DNA of 64,000 nucleotides from Halalkalibacter suaedae (GCF_017939705.1 NZ_JAGKSQ010000004.1:62001-126000), one strand, 5' to 3'. Counted from the first letter of the stretch, positions 18,059 to 27,069 are shown. Numbers and translations: made by a program. Notes: a model not told the origin generated them from the letters alone.

Positions 18059-21000
18059 ATGATGAAGAAACAACTAAATCCATATCGTTGTCCGGTTACT
18101 TTAACGAATAAAGCGAAGGACAAGATGCGGGAGCTCAAACTTGATGAGCCCTCGTTTTTTTCTTTGGAAAAATCATTTCACGTATATATAGAAAAGTATC
18201 CTCCAGCGGCTGATCGGACTCTATCCGCAGCGTTGTTCTTCGATAATGAAACAAACGTGAGGATGGCTGAGAAGTACAGTGAATTTGTTGTTGTATTACA
18301 TTGTGTAATGGAGAGGGATAGACTCATTGCAACGAATGTGACGACAAGAGCCTCACATACACCGGTGCAGACTAATTGGCGGCGATCTGCTACTATTTCA
18401 TTTGATTTGAATCGACATAGTGGAGAGACGATCTCACTTAGTCTATTAAATTTGCTACACGAAATGCCAGTTGCACAGGAAAGCTCACAATATGTCAAAA
18501 AGCGTATTGCCAGTTGGGAAGGGTATTTGAAAATTCAAGAACGTTCTGCTGATATTCCAGATATGACGTCACGTTACTCTGGACTAATGTTCAATCGTGA
18601 TTTCACCCGAGTGACAATTAAGGATTGTGAGTTTAATGAAAAGGAGTGGAAATCACTCAAGGATTTAAGCGTTAAGCTAAAAGGAATTGACCGGGATATC
18701 GGGAAAGTATTGAAAGCAAATCGTTCAGCTCGAACGGTTGAAGTTGAATTAAACGGTAATATGGAAGAGCGGGCACGAAAGCAGGAGCTAGATGTAAATC
18801 CAAAAGAAGTTATCTTTAGTAATTTTGCGACATTAAGTCAGGTGAAAAGACTACGACAGGGATTTAGGCATTTAGAAAATGGACTAGCAGTGAATCCGGA
18901 GCTTGAACGACTATTATTTGAAAATAAACCGCCTGTTCAAATAGCTAAAAAACAAGTTGTCTTGAAATTTCATAATCGTTTGAATGAATTCCAGCAGGAA
19001 GCTGTAACTGGGGCAATGTCTGCAGAGGACTTATATGTCATTCAAGGACCCCCTGGAACAGGAAAAACTACGGTCATTTCTGAAATTTGTTTGCAAAATG
19101 CGAAGGCAGGCTTACGAACGCTTGTCGCATCACAGTCTAACTTAGCTGTCGATAATGCTCTTGGAAGGTTATTGGCAAACCAAGACATTCGTATTCTTCG
19201 AGTAGGCCGAACGGAAAGCATCGAAGAAGAAGGAAAAAAGTTCATTGAAGAAAATGTAGGCCAATATTGGAAAGACCACACATTAAAAGAAGTCTCAGCC
19301 CAATTTGCAGCAGGGCAAAAAAGAGAAGCTCAACTTGAAGTAGACTGGACTATGAACGAACGTGAATATGAACAGCAGCAGGCCGTACTTGAGCGAGTTG
19401 AAGCTGAGCTTAAAACAAAACAGAATGCAGAAAAAAAGGATAACGAGCTTAAATCAAAGATTGCTGAGAAAACAGATAATGTCGCTAAGGGCAAGCAGCA
19501 GCAGCAAGCATTAATGCAGGAGCTCGAGCAGCTTACCGAAGCGTTAAGCCTATTAAATGATTCGATTGAAAATGACAAGGAATTTCTTCAAGAACAGCCT
19601 GATAGTCAGGAAATACAAAGTGAGTGGGAAGCGAACGAGAAAATAATTCTCCGCTTGCAAAACATCATCGCTAGTCAGGAGCTTGAAGAAACAATCAAGG
19701 ATAAGGAACGATCAGTTAAGTATGTTGCGAATGAGTGTGAGAAATGGGCTGAAGAAACAAAGAAATCGGATGCTCTAGTAGAAAAAATAACGGCAGTCAA
19801 ACAAATTGATGGGTTAAGATGGATTATGCTGGAACAGAATATCAAGCGAACGCTACCTATTCAACAGCTACTCGACGAGCTTGAGGATATTCGCGGAGAA
19901 CTAAATCAGCTCAAAAAATTACATGATTATCATGATAAATTAAGCAAGGCGATTTCCTACCTAGAACAACTTTTAGAAAAGCATCGTATTCCTTTTTCGC
20001 CTGTTGGACAGAAGGTACCAAACGGTGCTGCTGCTTATACGGCGGCAGAAATTGATCGATTTTTAGAAGAGCTTAGAAGCAAGTTAAAAGGATCAATGAT
20101 ATATCCGCAAATGCTCACAGTATCTCGTGAAGGCTTGTATTTAAGGAGAAAGTTTATTGAACAAAGACAGGAACGCTTCAAGTCGTTTGACATCTACAAA
20201 GAACAAGCAAAGGAAGCCTTTCAGTTACTCAAGCAGGAACTATTAGAAGAGTTTCAGCCTAATCAAAGAGATAATAGACTGTTGTATCAAAAGTGGCTAC
20301 GAACGTTGGAGGAGGAAAACACTGAGCTTAATGCTCTTCAACATCAGCTTAAAGAAATGATCGGACCCGGGGAAAAGATTCCAAATGCTAGTGAGATGCT
20401 TCCTATAAAGAAAGCAACGGCTGTTGAATTGAAGAACAAGATTGATCAGCTTGAGAAAGTAAAGAAGAGACTTGAAGAAAATACTCATACACAAGTGAAC
20501 AGTACCAATCGGATAAAGGAAGCAGAGGCGGATTTAGCAGATTTAAAATCTTTTCTCAAGAAATTAAAGAATGAGATCAACGAAATGGCTGAAGACCAGG
20601 CTACTTTAACGAGCATTCTAGCTACGGAACCGGAACGAGAGCATGAAGAAGTCTTAAAGAAGATCGCTAGTCTTTCTTTTACACGGGAATCATTAAAGGA
20701 AGAGAGGAAGAGATTGCCGCTATTTCAGTCCATTCAAGGGAAGTGGCTTTCTTTACTAGAAGAAGCAAGTGATCATGATTTAGATGAAATACGTAAGCTA
20801 TATGTGAAGCATGCGAACGTGATTGGAACAACATGTGTGGCATCAGCTCGAAAGGACTTCATTGATAGCTATCCGGAGTTTGATGTGGTAATCATTGATG
20901 AAGTATCAAAGGCAACTCCTCCAGAGCTTCTATTGCCGATGTTAAAAGGGAAAAAGATAATCTTGGTTGGCGACCATCATCAGCTACCTCCGCTCTTAGG

Positions 21001-21850
21001 GAATGATACATTAGAAGAGACTTTGCAGGAGATGGCCGATGGTAGTGATGACTTCGACGGAAAGGCAGAATTGAATAATTTGTTGAAGGAATCTCTTTTT
21101 GAACGTTTGTTTAAAAATTTGCCAAAGAGCAATAAAACGATGCTGGCAATCCAATACCGAATGCATGAAAACATCATGGAAACCATTACGCCTTTTTATG
21201 AACAAGAAAATGAGCATCTTCAATGTGGATTAACTGATTCTGACTCACAGCGCGATCACTTACTTGAATCAGAGCACATTCAACGAGAGAACCATCTGCT
21301 CTGGCTAGATATGCCAAACGAGCCAACTTTCTTTGAGGAACGAATGAAAGGTGGGAAGAGTTTATTTAATCCAGCAGAATTGAAAAGGATTGGCGAGCTA
21401 CTGCAGGAGTTAGATTCGGCGACAGCACTAGCAAAGCAAGCTGGTAGAATGAAGTCTGATGAACTGAAAAGTGTTGGCGTGATTAGTTTTTACGGGGAGC
21501 AGGTCAAGCGGATCGATCGACTCATTCAACAGGAGCTGAAACTAAAACATCTAACGATTAGAACTGGGACAGTGGACCGTTTTCAAGGAATGGAAATGGA
21601 TGTTATTTTGCTTAGTATGGTACGAAATCATGATAATAAACAAGATGATATCGGCTTCGCCAAAGATTATCGCCGCTTAAATGTAGCCCTTTCACGAGCA
21701 AGAGAGCTTCTCGTGTTAATTGGAAGTACAACGATGTTTACAGAAAAGACAAAGCAAAGAGAAGCAAGAAAGATGTATACGCATGTATTGGATGCAACAA
21801 AAAAGCAAAATGGTTTACGTATGCTTGAAGAGGTGGTCCCACATGGATAA
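18059..21850 (+). CDS. SF1 (UPF1-like) helicase with a long coiled-coil insertion
   Basis: ATP-dependent DNA or RNA helicase of 1263 residues. An N-terminal region of about 300 residues with no motif I recognise precedes Walker A GPPGTGKTT (330-338) and motif Ia VASQSNLAVDNAL. Then about 500 residues of charged heptad-rich coiled coil (roughly 400-900) separate it from Walker B VVIIDEVSKATPPELL (Asp947, Glu948). Motif III VGDHHQLPPL, motif IV AIQYRMHENI, motif V TVDRFQGMEMDVILLS and motif VI NVALSRAREL follow. The DEVSKA form and RFQGME place it near UPF1/Dna2-like AAA_11/AAA_12 helicases. Its last eight bases overlap the next gene. Such large stand-alone helicases often serve repair or defence; the role here is open. 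Confidence 0.88.
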   Translation: MMKKQLNPYRCPVTLTNKAKDKMRELKLDEPSFFSLEKSFHVYIEKYPPAADRTLSAALFFDNETNVRMAEKYSEFVVVLHCVMERDRLIATNVTTRASHTPVQTNWRRSATISFDLNRHSGETISLSLLNLLHEMPVAQESSQYVKKRIASWEGYLKIQERSADIPDMTSRYSGLMFNRDFTRVTIKDCEFNEKEWKSLKDLSVKLKGIDRDIGKVLKANRSARTVEVELNGNMEERARKQELDVNPKEVIFSNFATLSQVKRLRQGFRHLENGLAVNPELERLLFENKPPVQIAKKQVVLKFHNRLNEFQQEAVTGAMSAEDLYVIQGPPGTGKTTVISEICLQNAKAGLRTLVASQSNLAVDNALGRLLANQDIRILRVGRTESIEEEGKKFIEENVGQYWKDHTLKEVSAQFAAGQKREAQLEVDWTMNEREYEQQQAVLERVEAELKTKQNAEKKDNELKSKIAEKTDNVAKGKQQQQALMQELEQLTEALSLLNDSIENDKEFLQEQPDSQEIQSEWEANEKIILRLQNIIASQELEETIKDKERSVKYVANECEKWAEETKKSDALVEKITAVKQIDGLRWIMLEQNIKRTLPIQQLLDELEDIRGELNQLKKLHDYHDKLSKAISYLEQLLEKHRIPFSPVGQKVPNGAAAYTAAEIDRFLEELRSKLKGSMIYPQMLTVSREGLYLRRKFIEQRQERFKSFDIYKEQAKEAFQLLKQELLEEFQPNQRDNRLLYQKWLRTLEEENTELNALQHQLKEMIGPGEKIPNASEMLPIKKATAVELKNKIDQLEKVKKRLEENTHTQVNSTNRIKEAEADLADLKSFLKKLKNEINEMAEDQATLTSILATEPEREHEEVLKKIASLSFTRESLKEERKRLPLFQSIQGKWLSLLEEASDHDLDEIRKLYVKHANVIGTTCVASARKDFIDSYPEFDVVIIDEVSKATPPELLLPMLKGKKIILVGDHHQLPPLLGNDTLEETLQEMADGSDDFDGKAELNNLLKESLFERLFKNLPKSNKTMLAIQYRMHENIMETITPFYEQENEHLQCGLTDSDSQRDHLLESEHIQRENHLLWLDMPNEPTFFEERMKGGKSLFNPAELKRIGELLQELDSATALAKQAGRMKSDELKSVGVISFYGEQVKRIDRLIQQELKLKHLTIRTGTVDRFQGMEMDVILLSMVRNHDNKQDDIGFAKDYRRLNVALSRARELLVLIGSTTMFTEKTKQREARKMYTHVLDATKKQNGLRMLEEVVPHG

Positions 21851-22613
21851 ATTGATGAAACGACTACAGTCAACCTTGCTTGAGAACGAATCAGTTGAAA
21901 TCAAACACTCTGCTATCTGGTATTTACCTATAACAAGAATGGAAGTTCAATTTAGCAGAGTCAGGCGTTCAAAAATGGATATTCTTATGAAAATGATGCT
22001 CGTTACTTTTGAGGAAGCGACTATAAGGCGAGCAGCGAATGTGGCTGAAATGCTACTAGTAGAGGAGTTGTTCATTGAAGATTTACTTGAGAAAATGCAG
22101 CGAACAGGTCTAATCCGATTGGAAAGCGGTATATATCAGCTAACGGCAAAAGGAAATCAACAACTTGAAACAGGAATTACTGAAGAAGAGCTTGAAGATG
22201 AATGGACGGAGCTTCTATACTGCTCGGATCACGATGGATTTTGGCCAGAGCTAACCATACCAGAGTCTAAGCCAGCGGAGGATTTCATCGCTTACCGATA
22301 TACAAATGAACAGAATGCTCCTGATAGTGATCAGCTTATCGAGGTTCTATCAGTTAGAGAAAATAAACTCGATGAAGACGGTTTTCAAACAGTCGTATCT
22401 GAGGTGCTGTCCTCTAGTCAACACAGCATTGAATTTGTCCCTTGTTTAGAATTCCAATTGTACAATAAAGATCAGGACCTTTTTTACTCTAGGGTTTGGA
22501 ACGGTTGGCTAGAACGTTGGGATGATGCAATTGAAAAGCAAATTGAAGAACATGAGCGGTTGCAGTGGCGAGAGAAATGGATAGTGGAATCCTCTAATGC
22601 AGAGAAATGCTAA
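21843..22613 (+). CDS. Helicase-partner protein with a probable winged-helix region, 256 aa
   Basis: Begins at ATG 21843, overlapping the helicase stop by eight bases with GAGGTGG as ribosome binding site, so it is translationally coupled to the helicase. An earlier in-frame ATG at 21720 lies wholly inside the helicase. Residues about 40-100 (KMDILMKMML..RAANVAEMLLVEELFIEDLLEKMQRTGLIRLESGIYQLTAKGNQQLE) have the helix-turn-helix and wing pattern of a winged-helix domain that selects a two-state helix. The remaining 150 residues are acidic, tryptophan-rich and unfamiliar. Probably a DNA- or RNA-binding partner of the helicase; no family recognised. Confidence 0.75.
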   Translation: MDKLMKRLQSTLLENESVEIKHSAIWYLPITRMEVQFSRVRRSKMDILMKMMLVTFEEATIRRAANVAEMLLVEELFIEDLLEKMQRTGLIRLESGIYQLTAKGNQQLETGITEEELEDEWTELLYCSDHDGFWPELTIPESKPAEDFIAYRYTNEQNAPDSDQLIEVLSVRENKLDEDGFQTVVSEVLSSSQHSIEFVPCLEFQLYNKDQDLFYSRVWNGWLERWDDAIEKQIEEHERLQWREKWIVESSNAEKC

Positions 22614-22767
22614 TAAAATAGGAAATATTAAACCTCTTGGAGAGTGATCTTCGAGGGGCTATTTTCTATTGAATATGGAAAAATTAGATTAAGGGATGAG
22701 TTTAAATAAAGGCATGGTATAATCCAAGTTATACAGGGTTTAAGAATTAACTAATAGAGGTAATCAA

Positions 22768-22926
22768 AAGTCCCTTTGGGGCATTTCGAGGAAGTAGCAA
22801 TGGCTCCATACATTGCACGCCTACTATGAGAAATCCACTCATAGTAGGCTTAAGACAATGCAACGGTTTTGCTCATTGCTTAAAGGCCCTAAAGAAAGGT
22901 GAAAATCAAACCTTTTTTAAGGGCCT
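22768..22926 (+). mobile_element. MITE-like element, copy 2 (about 159 bp)
   Basis: Aligns along its length with the element at 9034-9207 (shared AAGTCCCTTTGG, TAGCAATGGCTCC, TATGAGAAA, TTAAGACAATGCAACGG, GCTCATTGCTTAAAGG), but its ends have changed: the right hairpin reads AGGCCCTAAAG...TTAAGGGCCT and the left terminal repeat is lost or diverged. An 8-bp direct repeat GTAATCAA flanks it (22760-22767 and 22927-22934). It occupies most of the 22614-22953 gap and ends 28 bases before the hprK-like start codon. Confidence 0.62.
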
Positions 22927-22953
22927 GTAATCAAGTATGGTGGTGGAAAACGA

Positions 22954-23880
22954 ATGTTAAAAGTAACTGTAGCAGATTTAGTAGAGAAATTTTCATTGAA
23001 AGTATTAACTGGTGTCGATCAGTTACAAAAAAATATTACTCAAACACGAGCACATCGTCCCGGGTTAGAATTTGTTGGTCATTTTGACTTTTTCCCGACC
23101 GAACGCGTTCAAATACTAGGGAGAAAAGAAATCAACTATCTACATAAGCTAAGCAAAGAGGAAAGACAGGTTAGAATTGGCAACATCGTTCATTATCATC
23201 CCCCTTGTTTTATCGTGACAACTGGAGAAGAGGGACTCACCTATCTAACTCATTATTGCAAGGAAGAGGGCATCCCGTTGTTAGTAAGAGACACTGTTGA
23301 AACGACGTCTGAGTTTGTGATGATGCTGGATGCTTACTTACTGAAAAATTTAGCTCCGCAGATTTCTATTCATGGGGTTTCTATGAATGTCTTTGGGGTT
23401 GGAATCCTGCTTAGAGGTCATTCTGGTATAGGAAAAAGCGAGCTTGCACACACGTTAATTGGGCGAGGTCACCGACTTGTTGCCGATGATATCGTCGTAT
23501 TAAAGAAGCTTAGTCCACGAACACTCCTAGGAACACATGCTGATAAAAATAAGGAGTTCTTAGCCCTTCGTAGCATTGGATTATTAAATGTTGTTAAGTT
23601 ATATGGCCAAAAAGCTTATCAGGAAGAAACAAAAATTTCACTCGATATTAATTTAACGAAATGGCAAGGTAATTCTTTGAATAATGATTTGGAATATGCC
23701 CCTGCCTATACAGAGTATATGGGAGTTACTGTGCCATCCATTGAAATTCAGCTTCAGCCAGGACGCGACGTAGCAGGACTTGTTGAAGCCGCAGCGAACA
23801 ACTGGTACTTAAGACAGCAAGGATACAGCGCTGCCGAGGAATTTATGAAAAGGATCGAAGCCGATTTACCAGATGCGTAA
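22954..23880 (+). CDS. hprK: HPr kinase/phosphorylase paralogue with altered signature motif
   Basis: HprK phosphorylates HPr on Ser46 and reverses it, linking sugar status to CcpA control. This 308-residue protein has the N-terminal HprK fold (LVEKFSLKVLTGVD, RPGLEFVGHFDFFPTERVQILG), the His in IHGVSMNVFGVG, P-loop GHSGIGKSE (about 155-163) and RGHRLVADDIVVL. The usual LEIRGLGIINV signature is changed to LALRSIGLLNV, losing its Glu and first Gly, and the C-terminal VPVRPGRN is QLQPGRD. It is not next to lgt, the normal neighbour of Bacillaceae hprK, so it is probably a second copy. A MITE-like element abuts its leader. Activity may be shifted toward kinase or phosphatase, or toward another substrate. 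Confidence 0.85.
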   Translation: MLKVTVADLVEKFSLKVLTGVDQLQKNITQTRAHRPGLEFVGHFDFFPTERVQILGRKEINYLHKLSKEERQVRIGNIVHYHPPCFIVTTGEEGLTYLTHYCKEEGIPLLVRDTVETTSEFVMMLDAYLLKNLAPQISIHGVSMNVFGVGILLRGHSGIGKSELAHTLIGRGHRLVADDIVVLKKLSPRTLLGTHADKNKEFLALRSIGLLNVVKLYGQKAYQEETKISLDINLTKWQGNSLNNDLEYAPAYTEYMGVTVPSIEIQLQPGRDVAGLVEAAANNWYLRQQGYSAAEEFMKRIEADLPDA

Positions 23881-24088
23881 GAGGTTAAGTGGTGTACTTT
23901 AATAAGATACTGTTCTCAAAGGACATAATTTTATTTATTTCTGATTGCTTAGAGATAGTGTAATTACGTCTCGTGTTTTATAGCAATGAATAAAATCGGT
24001 TCAACTGATTTTTGGGTGGACTAACCCTTTAGTTGCTGTGTATTTATGAATATAGGAAAAGAAGCCTATTTCCATTGTACCTCTCACT

Positions 24089-24207
24089 TAGCGGACGGAA
24101 TGGGAGGGCCGACTCCTGCAGGAAAAAAGGGCAAAATGGAAATCCACCGGCGAAGCCGGTTAGTTCCATGCCCTCCTGCGGAAAGCGTGCCCCCCATTCC
24201 GGTAGCG
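24089..24207. repeat. Palindromic intergenic repeat, copy C
   Basis: Lies in the gene-free gap 23881-24315. Ends GCGGACGGAATGGGAGGG and CCCCCCATTCCGGTAGCG pair; the next shared blocks GACTCCTGCAGGA and TCCTGCGGAAAGCG match copies A and B; a central hairpin CCGGCGAAGCCGG replaces their middle. The end stem differs from copies A and B in sequence but not in pairing. Confidence 0.75.
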
Positions 24208-24271
24208 AAATCGAAGCGTCTTTCATGGATCAGCAACCTCACTTTCATGTTTAACTAATACTCTATTTATT

Positions 24272-24309
24272 AAAAAAGCCACTGAAAAAGATCCTTTTCA
24301 GTGGCTTTG
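24272..24309. terminator. Bidirectional terminator between hprK-like and nspC genes
   Basis: AAAAAAGCCACTGAAAAaG-atc-cTTTTCAGTGGCTTTGA forms a 15-bp stem with A and T tracts on both sides, serving convergent genes. Its GCCACTGAAAAAG arm is identical to the end of the MITE-like elements, so it may be derived from one. Confidence 0.82.
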
Positions 24310-24315
24310 ATTATA

Positions 24316-25443
24316 TTAAGCTAATCTCATTTTAAAATCTTGATAGCCAAACTCCCTAACAATACGATAATCGCCGTCTTTATCTTTAACAGCAATAGCT
24401 GGTAGTGGCATACCGTTAAATGTAGTGTTTTTGACCATTGTGTAAATGGCCATATCACCAAATACTAATCGATCACCATTTTCCAATGGTTGATCAAATG
24501 AGTATTCACCAATTACGTCTCCTGCAAGACAAGTCTGTCCGCCAAGACGGTAAGTGAATGGCTTTTCGTTTGCTACTCCTGAACCAAGAAGAGGAGGGCG
24601 ATAAGGCATTTCTAGCACATCTGGCATATGGCAAGTTGCAGATGTATCAAGGATTGCAATTTCCATATCATTTTCAAGCTTATCAAGAACTGTTGTAACG
24701 AGGTAACCAGCATTAAGTGCAATCGCCTCACCAGGCTCAAGATAGACTTCTAAATTGTATGTTTCCTGCATTTTCTTAATACATTTTTCAAGAAGGGCGA
24801 TGTCATAATCATCTCTTGTAATATGATGACCACCGCCAAAGTTGATCCATTCCATTTTTGATAAATATGGACCAAACTTTTCTTCAATAGCATTCAATGT
24901 TGTTTCTAAATCGTCTGAGTTCTGCTCGCAAAGGGTGTGGAAATGAAGTCCTGATACCCCGTCAAGTAGCTCTGGACGGAAATTCTTAATCGTTACCCCG
25001 AAGCGTGAACCAGGTGAGCATGGATCATAGATCGCATGCCCTTCCTGTGTAGAGTGCTCAGGATTGATACGTAAACCGACTTTTTTTCCAGCTTTAAGCA
25101 CTTTGTCTTTAAACTTTTCAACCTGTGAAAAAGAGTTAAAGATAATATGATCACAATAGGAAATAATCTCATCGATCTCATCATCTCGATATGCAGGGGC
25201 AAAGCAATGATTTTCTTTGCCCATTTCTTCACGGCCGAGACGTGCTTCGTATAACCCGCTTGAAGCTGTACCACTTAAATATTTCCCGATTAATGGATAC
25301 ATTGTTGACATTGAAAAAGCCTTTTGTGCAAGAATAATTTTCGAATCTGTTCGTTCCATCACCCCATTTAGGATCTTAAGATTCTTTTCTAGCAGGCCTT
25401 CATCTACGACATAACAAGGTGTTGGTAGTTCTTCAAACCGCAT
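24316..25443 (-). CDS. nspC: Carboxynorspermidine/carboxyspermidine decarboxylase
   Basis: PLP-dependent enzyme of the alanine-racemase fold that removes CO2 from carboxyspermidine or carboxynorspermidine to give spermidine or norspermidine. 375 residues, the normal length. It shows the PLP lysine at residue 41 in ILAQKAFS, GLHFHTLCEQN, the glycine-rich NFGGGHHITR phosphate loop and the substrate-pocket CHMPDVLEMPYRPP with ATC before it. Its ATG follows the stop of the upstream dehydrogenase directly (TAGATG), so the two form one operon. Together they make triamine from diamine and aspartate semialdehyde without SpeD/SpeE. Product identity (spermidine or norspermidine) cannot be read from sequence. 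Confidence 0.93.
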   Translation of the reverse strand: MRFEELPTPCYVVDEGLLEKNLKILNGVMERTDSKIILAQKAFSMSTMYPLIGKYLSGTASSGLYEARLGREEMGKENHCFAPAYRDDEIDEIISYCDHIIFNSFSQVEKFKDKVLKAGKKVGLRINPEHSTQEGHAIYDPCSPGSRFGVTIKNFRPELLDGVSGLHFHTLCEQNSDDLETTLNAIEEKFGPYLSKMEWINFGGGHHITRDDYDIALLEKCIKKMQETYNLEVYLEPGEAIALNAGYLVTTVLDKLENDMEIAILDTSATCHMPDVLEMPYRPPLLGSGVANEKPFTYRLGGQTCLAGDVIGEYSFDQPLENGDRLVFGDMAIYTMVKNTTFNGMPLPAIAVKDKDGDYRIVREFGYQDFKMRLA

Positions 25444-26676
25444 CTAACGTACGTTCTCCGTCTCTTTGATCGGCTCTTGGTCAACAAGCTTCGGGTCAAA
25501 GCTTTCTTGCCAAGGAAGACCCCATTTGTTCAATGCATCCATGAATGGATCTGGATCGAACTCTTCAATATTAAACACGCCAGGCTTGTTCCACTTACCT
25601 GTCATAACCATCATCGCACCAATCATCGCTGGCACACCAGTTGTGTAAGAAATCGCTTGTGAGCCTACCTCTTTATAACATTCTTGATGGTCACATACGT
25701 TGTATACATAATATGTCTTGTCTTTGCCGTCTTTTTTACCTTTGAAGATACAACCGATGTTTGTCTTACCAACTGTGCGTGGTCCAAGCGAAGCTGGATC
25801 AGGCAATAGTGCTTTCAAGAATTGAAGTGGAACAATTTGTTGTCCTTCATATTCAATTGGCTCAATGGAAGTTAATCCGACATTTTCAAGGCATTTCAAA
25901 TGAGTAATGTAGCTTTGACCGAACGTCATAAAGAAACGAATGCGCTTGATGCCAGGAATATTTACTGCAAGAGACTCAAGCTCTTCATGATATAAAAGGT
26001 ACATATCCTTTTCACCGACTTCAGGGAAATTATAAACGCGCTTAATTTCCATTGGGTCCGTTTCTACCCATTCACCATTCTCCCAGTATCTGCCGTTTGC
26101 GGATACTTCACGGATATTAATTTCAGGATTGAAGTTTGTTGCGAAAGGATAGCCGTGATCTCCACCGTTGCAGTCAAGGATATCAATATATTCGATTTCA
26201 TCAAAATGATGCTTTAGAGCATGTGCTGAAAAGACACCTGTCACTCCAGGGTCAAAACCACTTCCTAAAAGTGCAGTAATGCCTGCTTTTTCAAAACGTT
26301 CACGGTAATCCCATTGCCATTTATATTCAAACTTAGCCGTATCTTCTGGCTCATAGTTTGCTGTATCCATATAATGTGTCTTTGTCGCGAGGCAAGCGTC
26401 CATAATCGTTAGATCTTGATATGGTAAAGCTAAGTTCATGACGATATCCGGCTTCACTTCTTCAATTAGAGCAACTAATTCATCAACATTATTTGCATCA
26501 ACTTGCGCTGTTGTAATTTTAGTTTTCCCGCCATCTAACTTCGCTTTTAAGTCATCACATTTCGATTTAGTACGACTAGCGATACAAATCTCTTCGAATA
26601 CCTCGCTATTTTGTACACATTTGTGGATGGCTACTGATGCCACTCCACCACAACCAATGATAAGTGCTTTTCCCAT
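25444..26676 (-). CDS. Carboxynorspermidine/carboxyspermidine synthase (saccharopine dehydrogenase family)
   Basis: NAD(P)H-dependent enzyme that condenses aspartate semialdehyde with a diamine (putrescine or diaminopropane). 410 residues from MGKALIIGCGGVASVAIHKC, a Rossmann dinucleotide-binding start, then NLALPYQDLTIMDACL, GSGFDPGVTGVFSAHAL and a CDHQECYKEVGSQAISYTTGVP segment typical of the family. Start at 26676 has AGGAG eight bases upstream; the next ATG at 26682 is too close to it, and the longer frame adds 22 non-conserved residues. First gene of the operon with nspC. Its long leader contains a terminator-like hairpin. Confidence 0.92.
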   Translation of the reverse strand: MGKALIIGCGGVASVAIHKCVQNSEVFEEICIASRTKSKCDDLKAKLDGGKTKITTAQVDANNVDELVALIEEVKPDIVMNLALPYQDLTIMDACLATKTHYMDTANYEPEDTAKFEYKWQWDYRERFEKAGITALLGSGFDPGVTGVFSAHALKHHFDEIEYIDILDCNGGDHGYPFATNFNPEINIREVSANGRYWENGEWVETDPMEIKRVYNFPEVGEKDMYLLYHEELESLAVNIPGIKRIRFFMTFGQSYITHLKCLENVGLTSIEPIEYEGQQIVPLQFLKALLPDPASLGPRTVGKTNIGCIFKGKKDGKDKTYYVYNVCDHQECYKEVGSQAISYTTGVPAMIGAMMVMTGKWNKPGVFNIEEFDPDPFMDALNKWGLPWQESFDPKLVDQEPIKETENVR

Positions 26677-27060
26677 TTTCATAACTCCTAACCTAATAAA
26701 TTTTGCAAAAATGAAAGAGAAGTCCGTACACCATGTACACATTACTAGCTTAACTGCCGAGGAGGTCTTTTAGCAAAAAAACGGCTCAAAAGATCTAATT
26801 CCACAACAAAAAAGCAAGTGAAAATGCGTCATTCGCGCACAACACTTGCTAAGATATCATTATCAATATTAAAAAGGATAATAATCCTACAATCAACGTG
26901 TTAGTAACGCAACTAAAAAAAACAACACGATGAAAATAGAAGGGCTCTTTAATATTTAAATTATTATCTTAATAGGATCAGAGTCTATATAGCAAATAAT
27001 TACTTTTAGCACTCTTATTGACCGTTTCACAAGTTTTGTGCAAAATGCACTGGTTGTAAA
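26677..27060 (-). promoter_or_regulatory. Long 5' leader of the polyamine operon, putative attenuation region
   Basis: About 385 bases separate the predicted promoter from the start codon, far more than a normal leader. Minus-strand RNA can form several hairpins: GTGCATTTTGCAC, GGTTAC..GTAACC-like, a terminator hairpin at 26808-26850, and GATCTTTT..AAAAGACC after it. I match none to a known riboswitch class. It makes up most of the gene-free stretch 26677-27495. Confidence 0.5.
26808..26850 (-). terminator. Terminator-like hairpin inside the polyamine operon leader
   Basis: On the minus strand AGCAAGTG (26850-26843), a 22-base loop, CACTTGCT (26820-26813) and then T6. It lies 130 bases before the start codon of the dehydrogenase, facing the operon. 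An attenuator is the simplest reading. Confidence 0.6.
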
Positions 27061-27069
27061 GTAACCAAC

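Noticed and set aside
24033-24258. Three short frames between hprK-like and nspC
   Set aside because: All read through repeat copy C; its palindromic nature opens frames on both strands.
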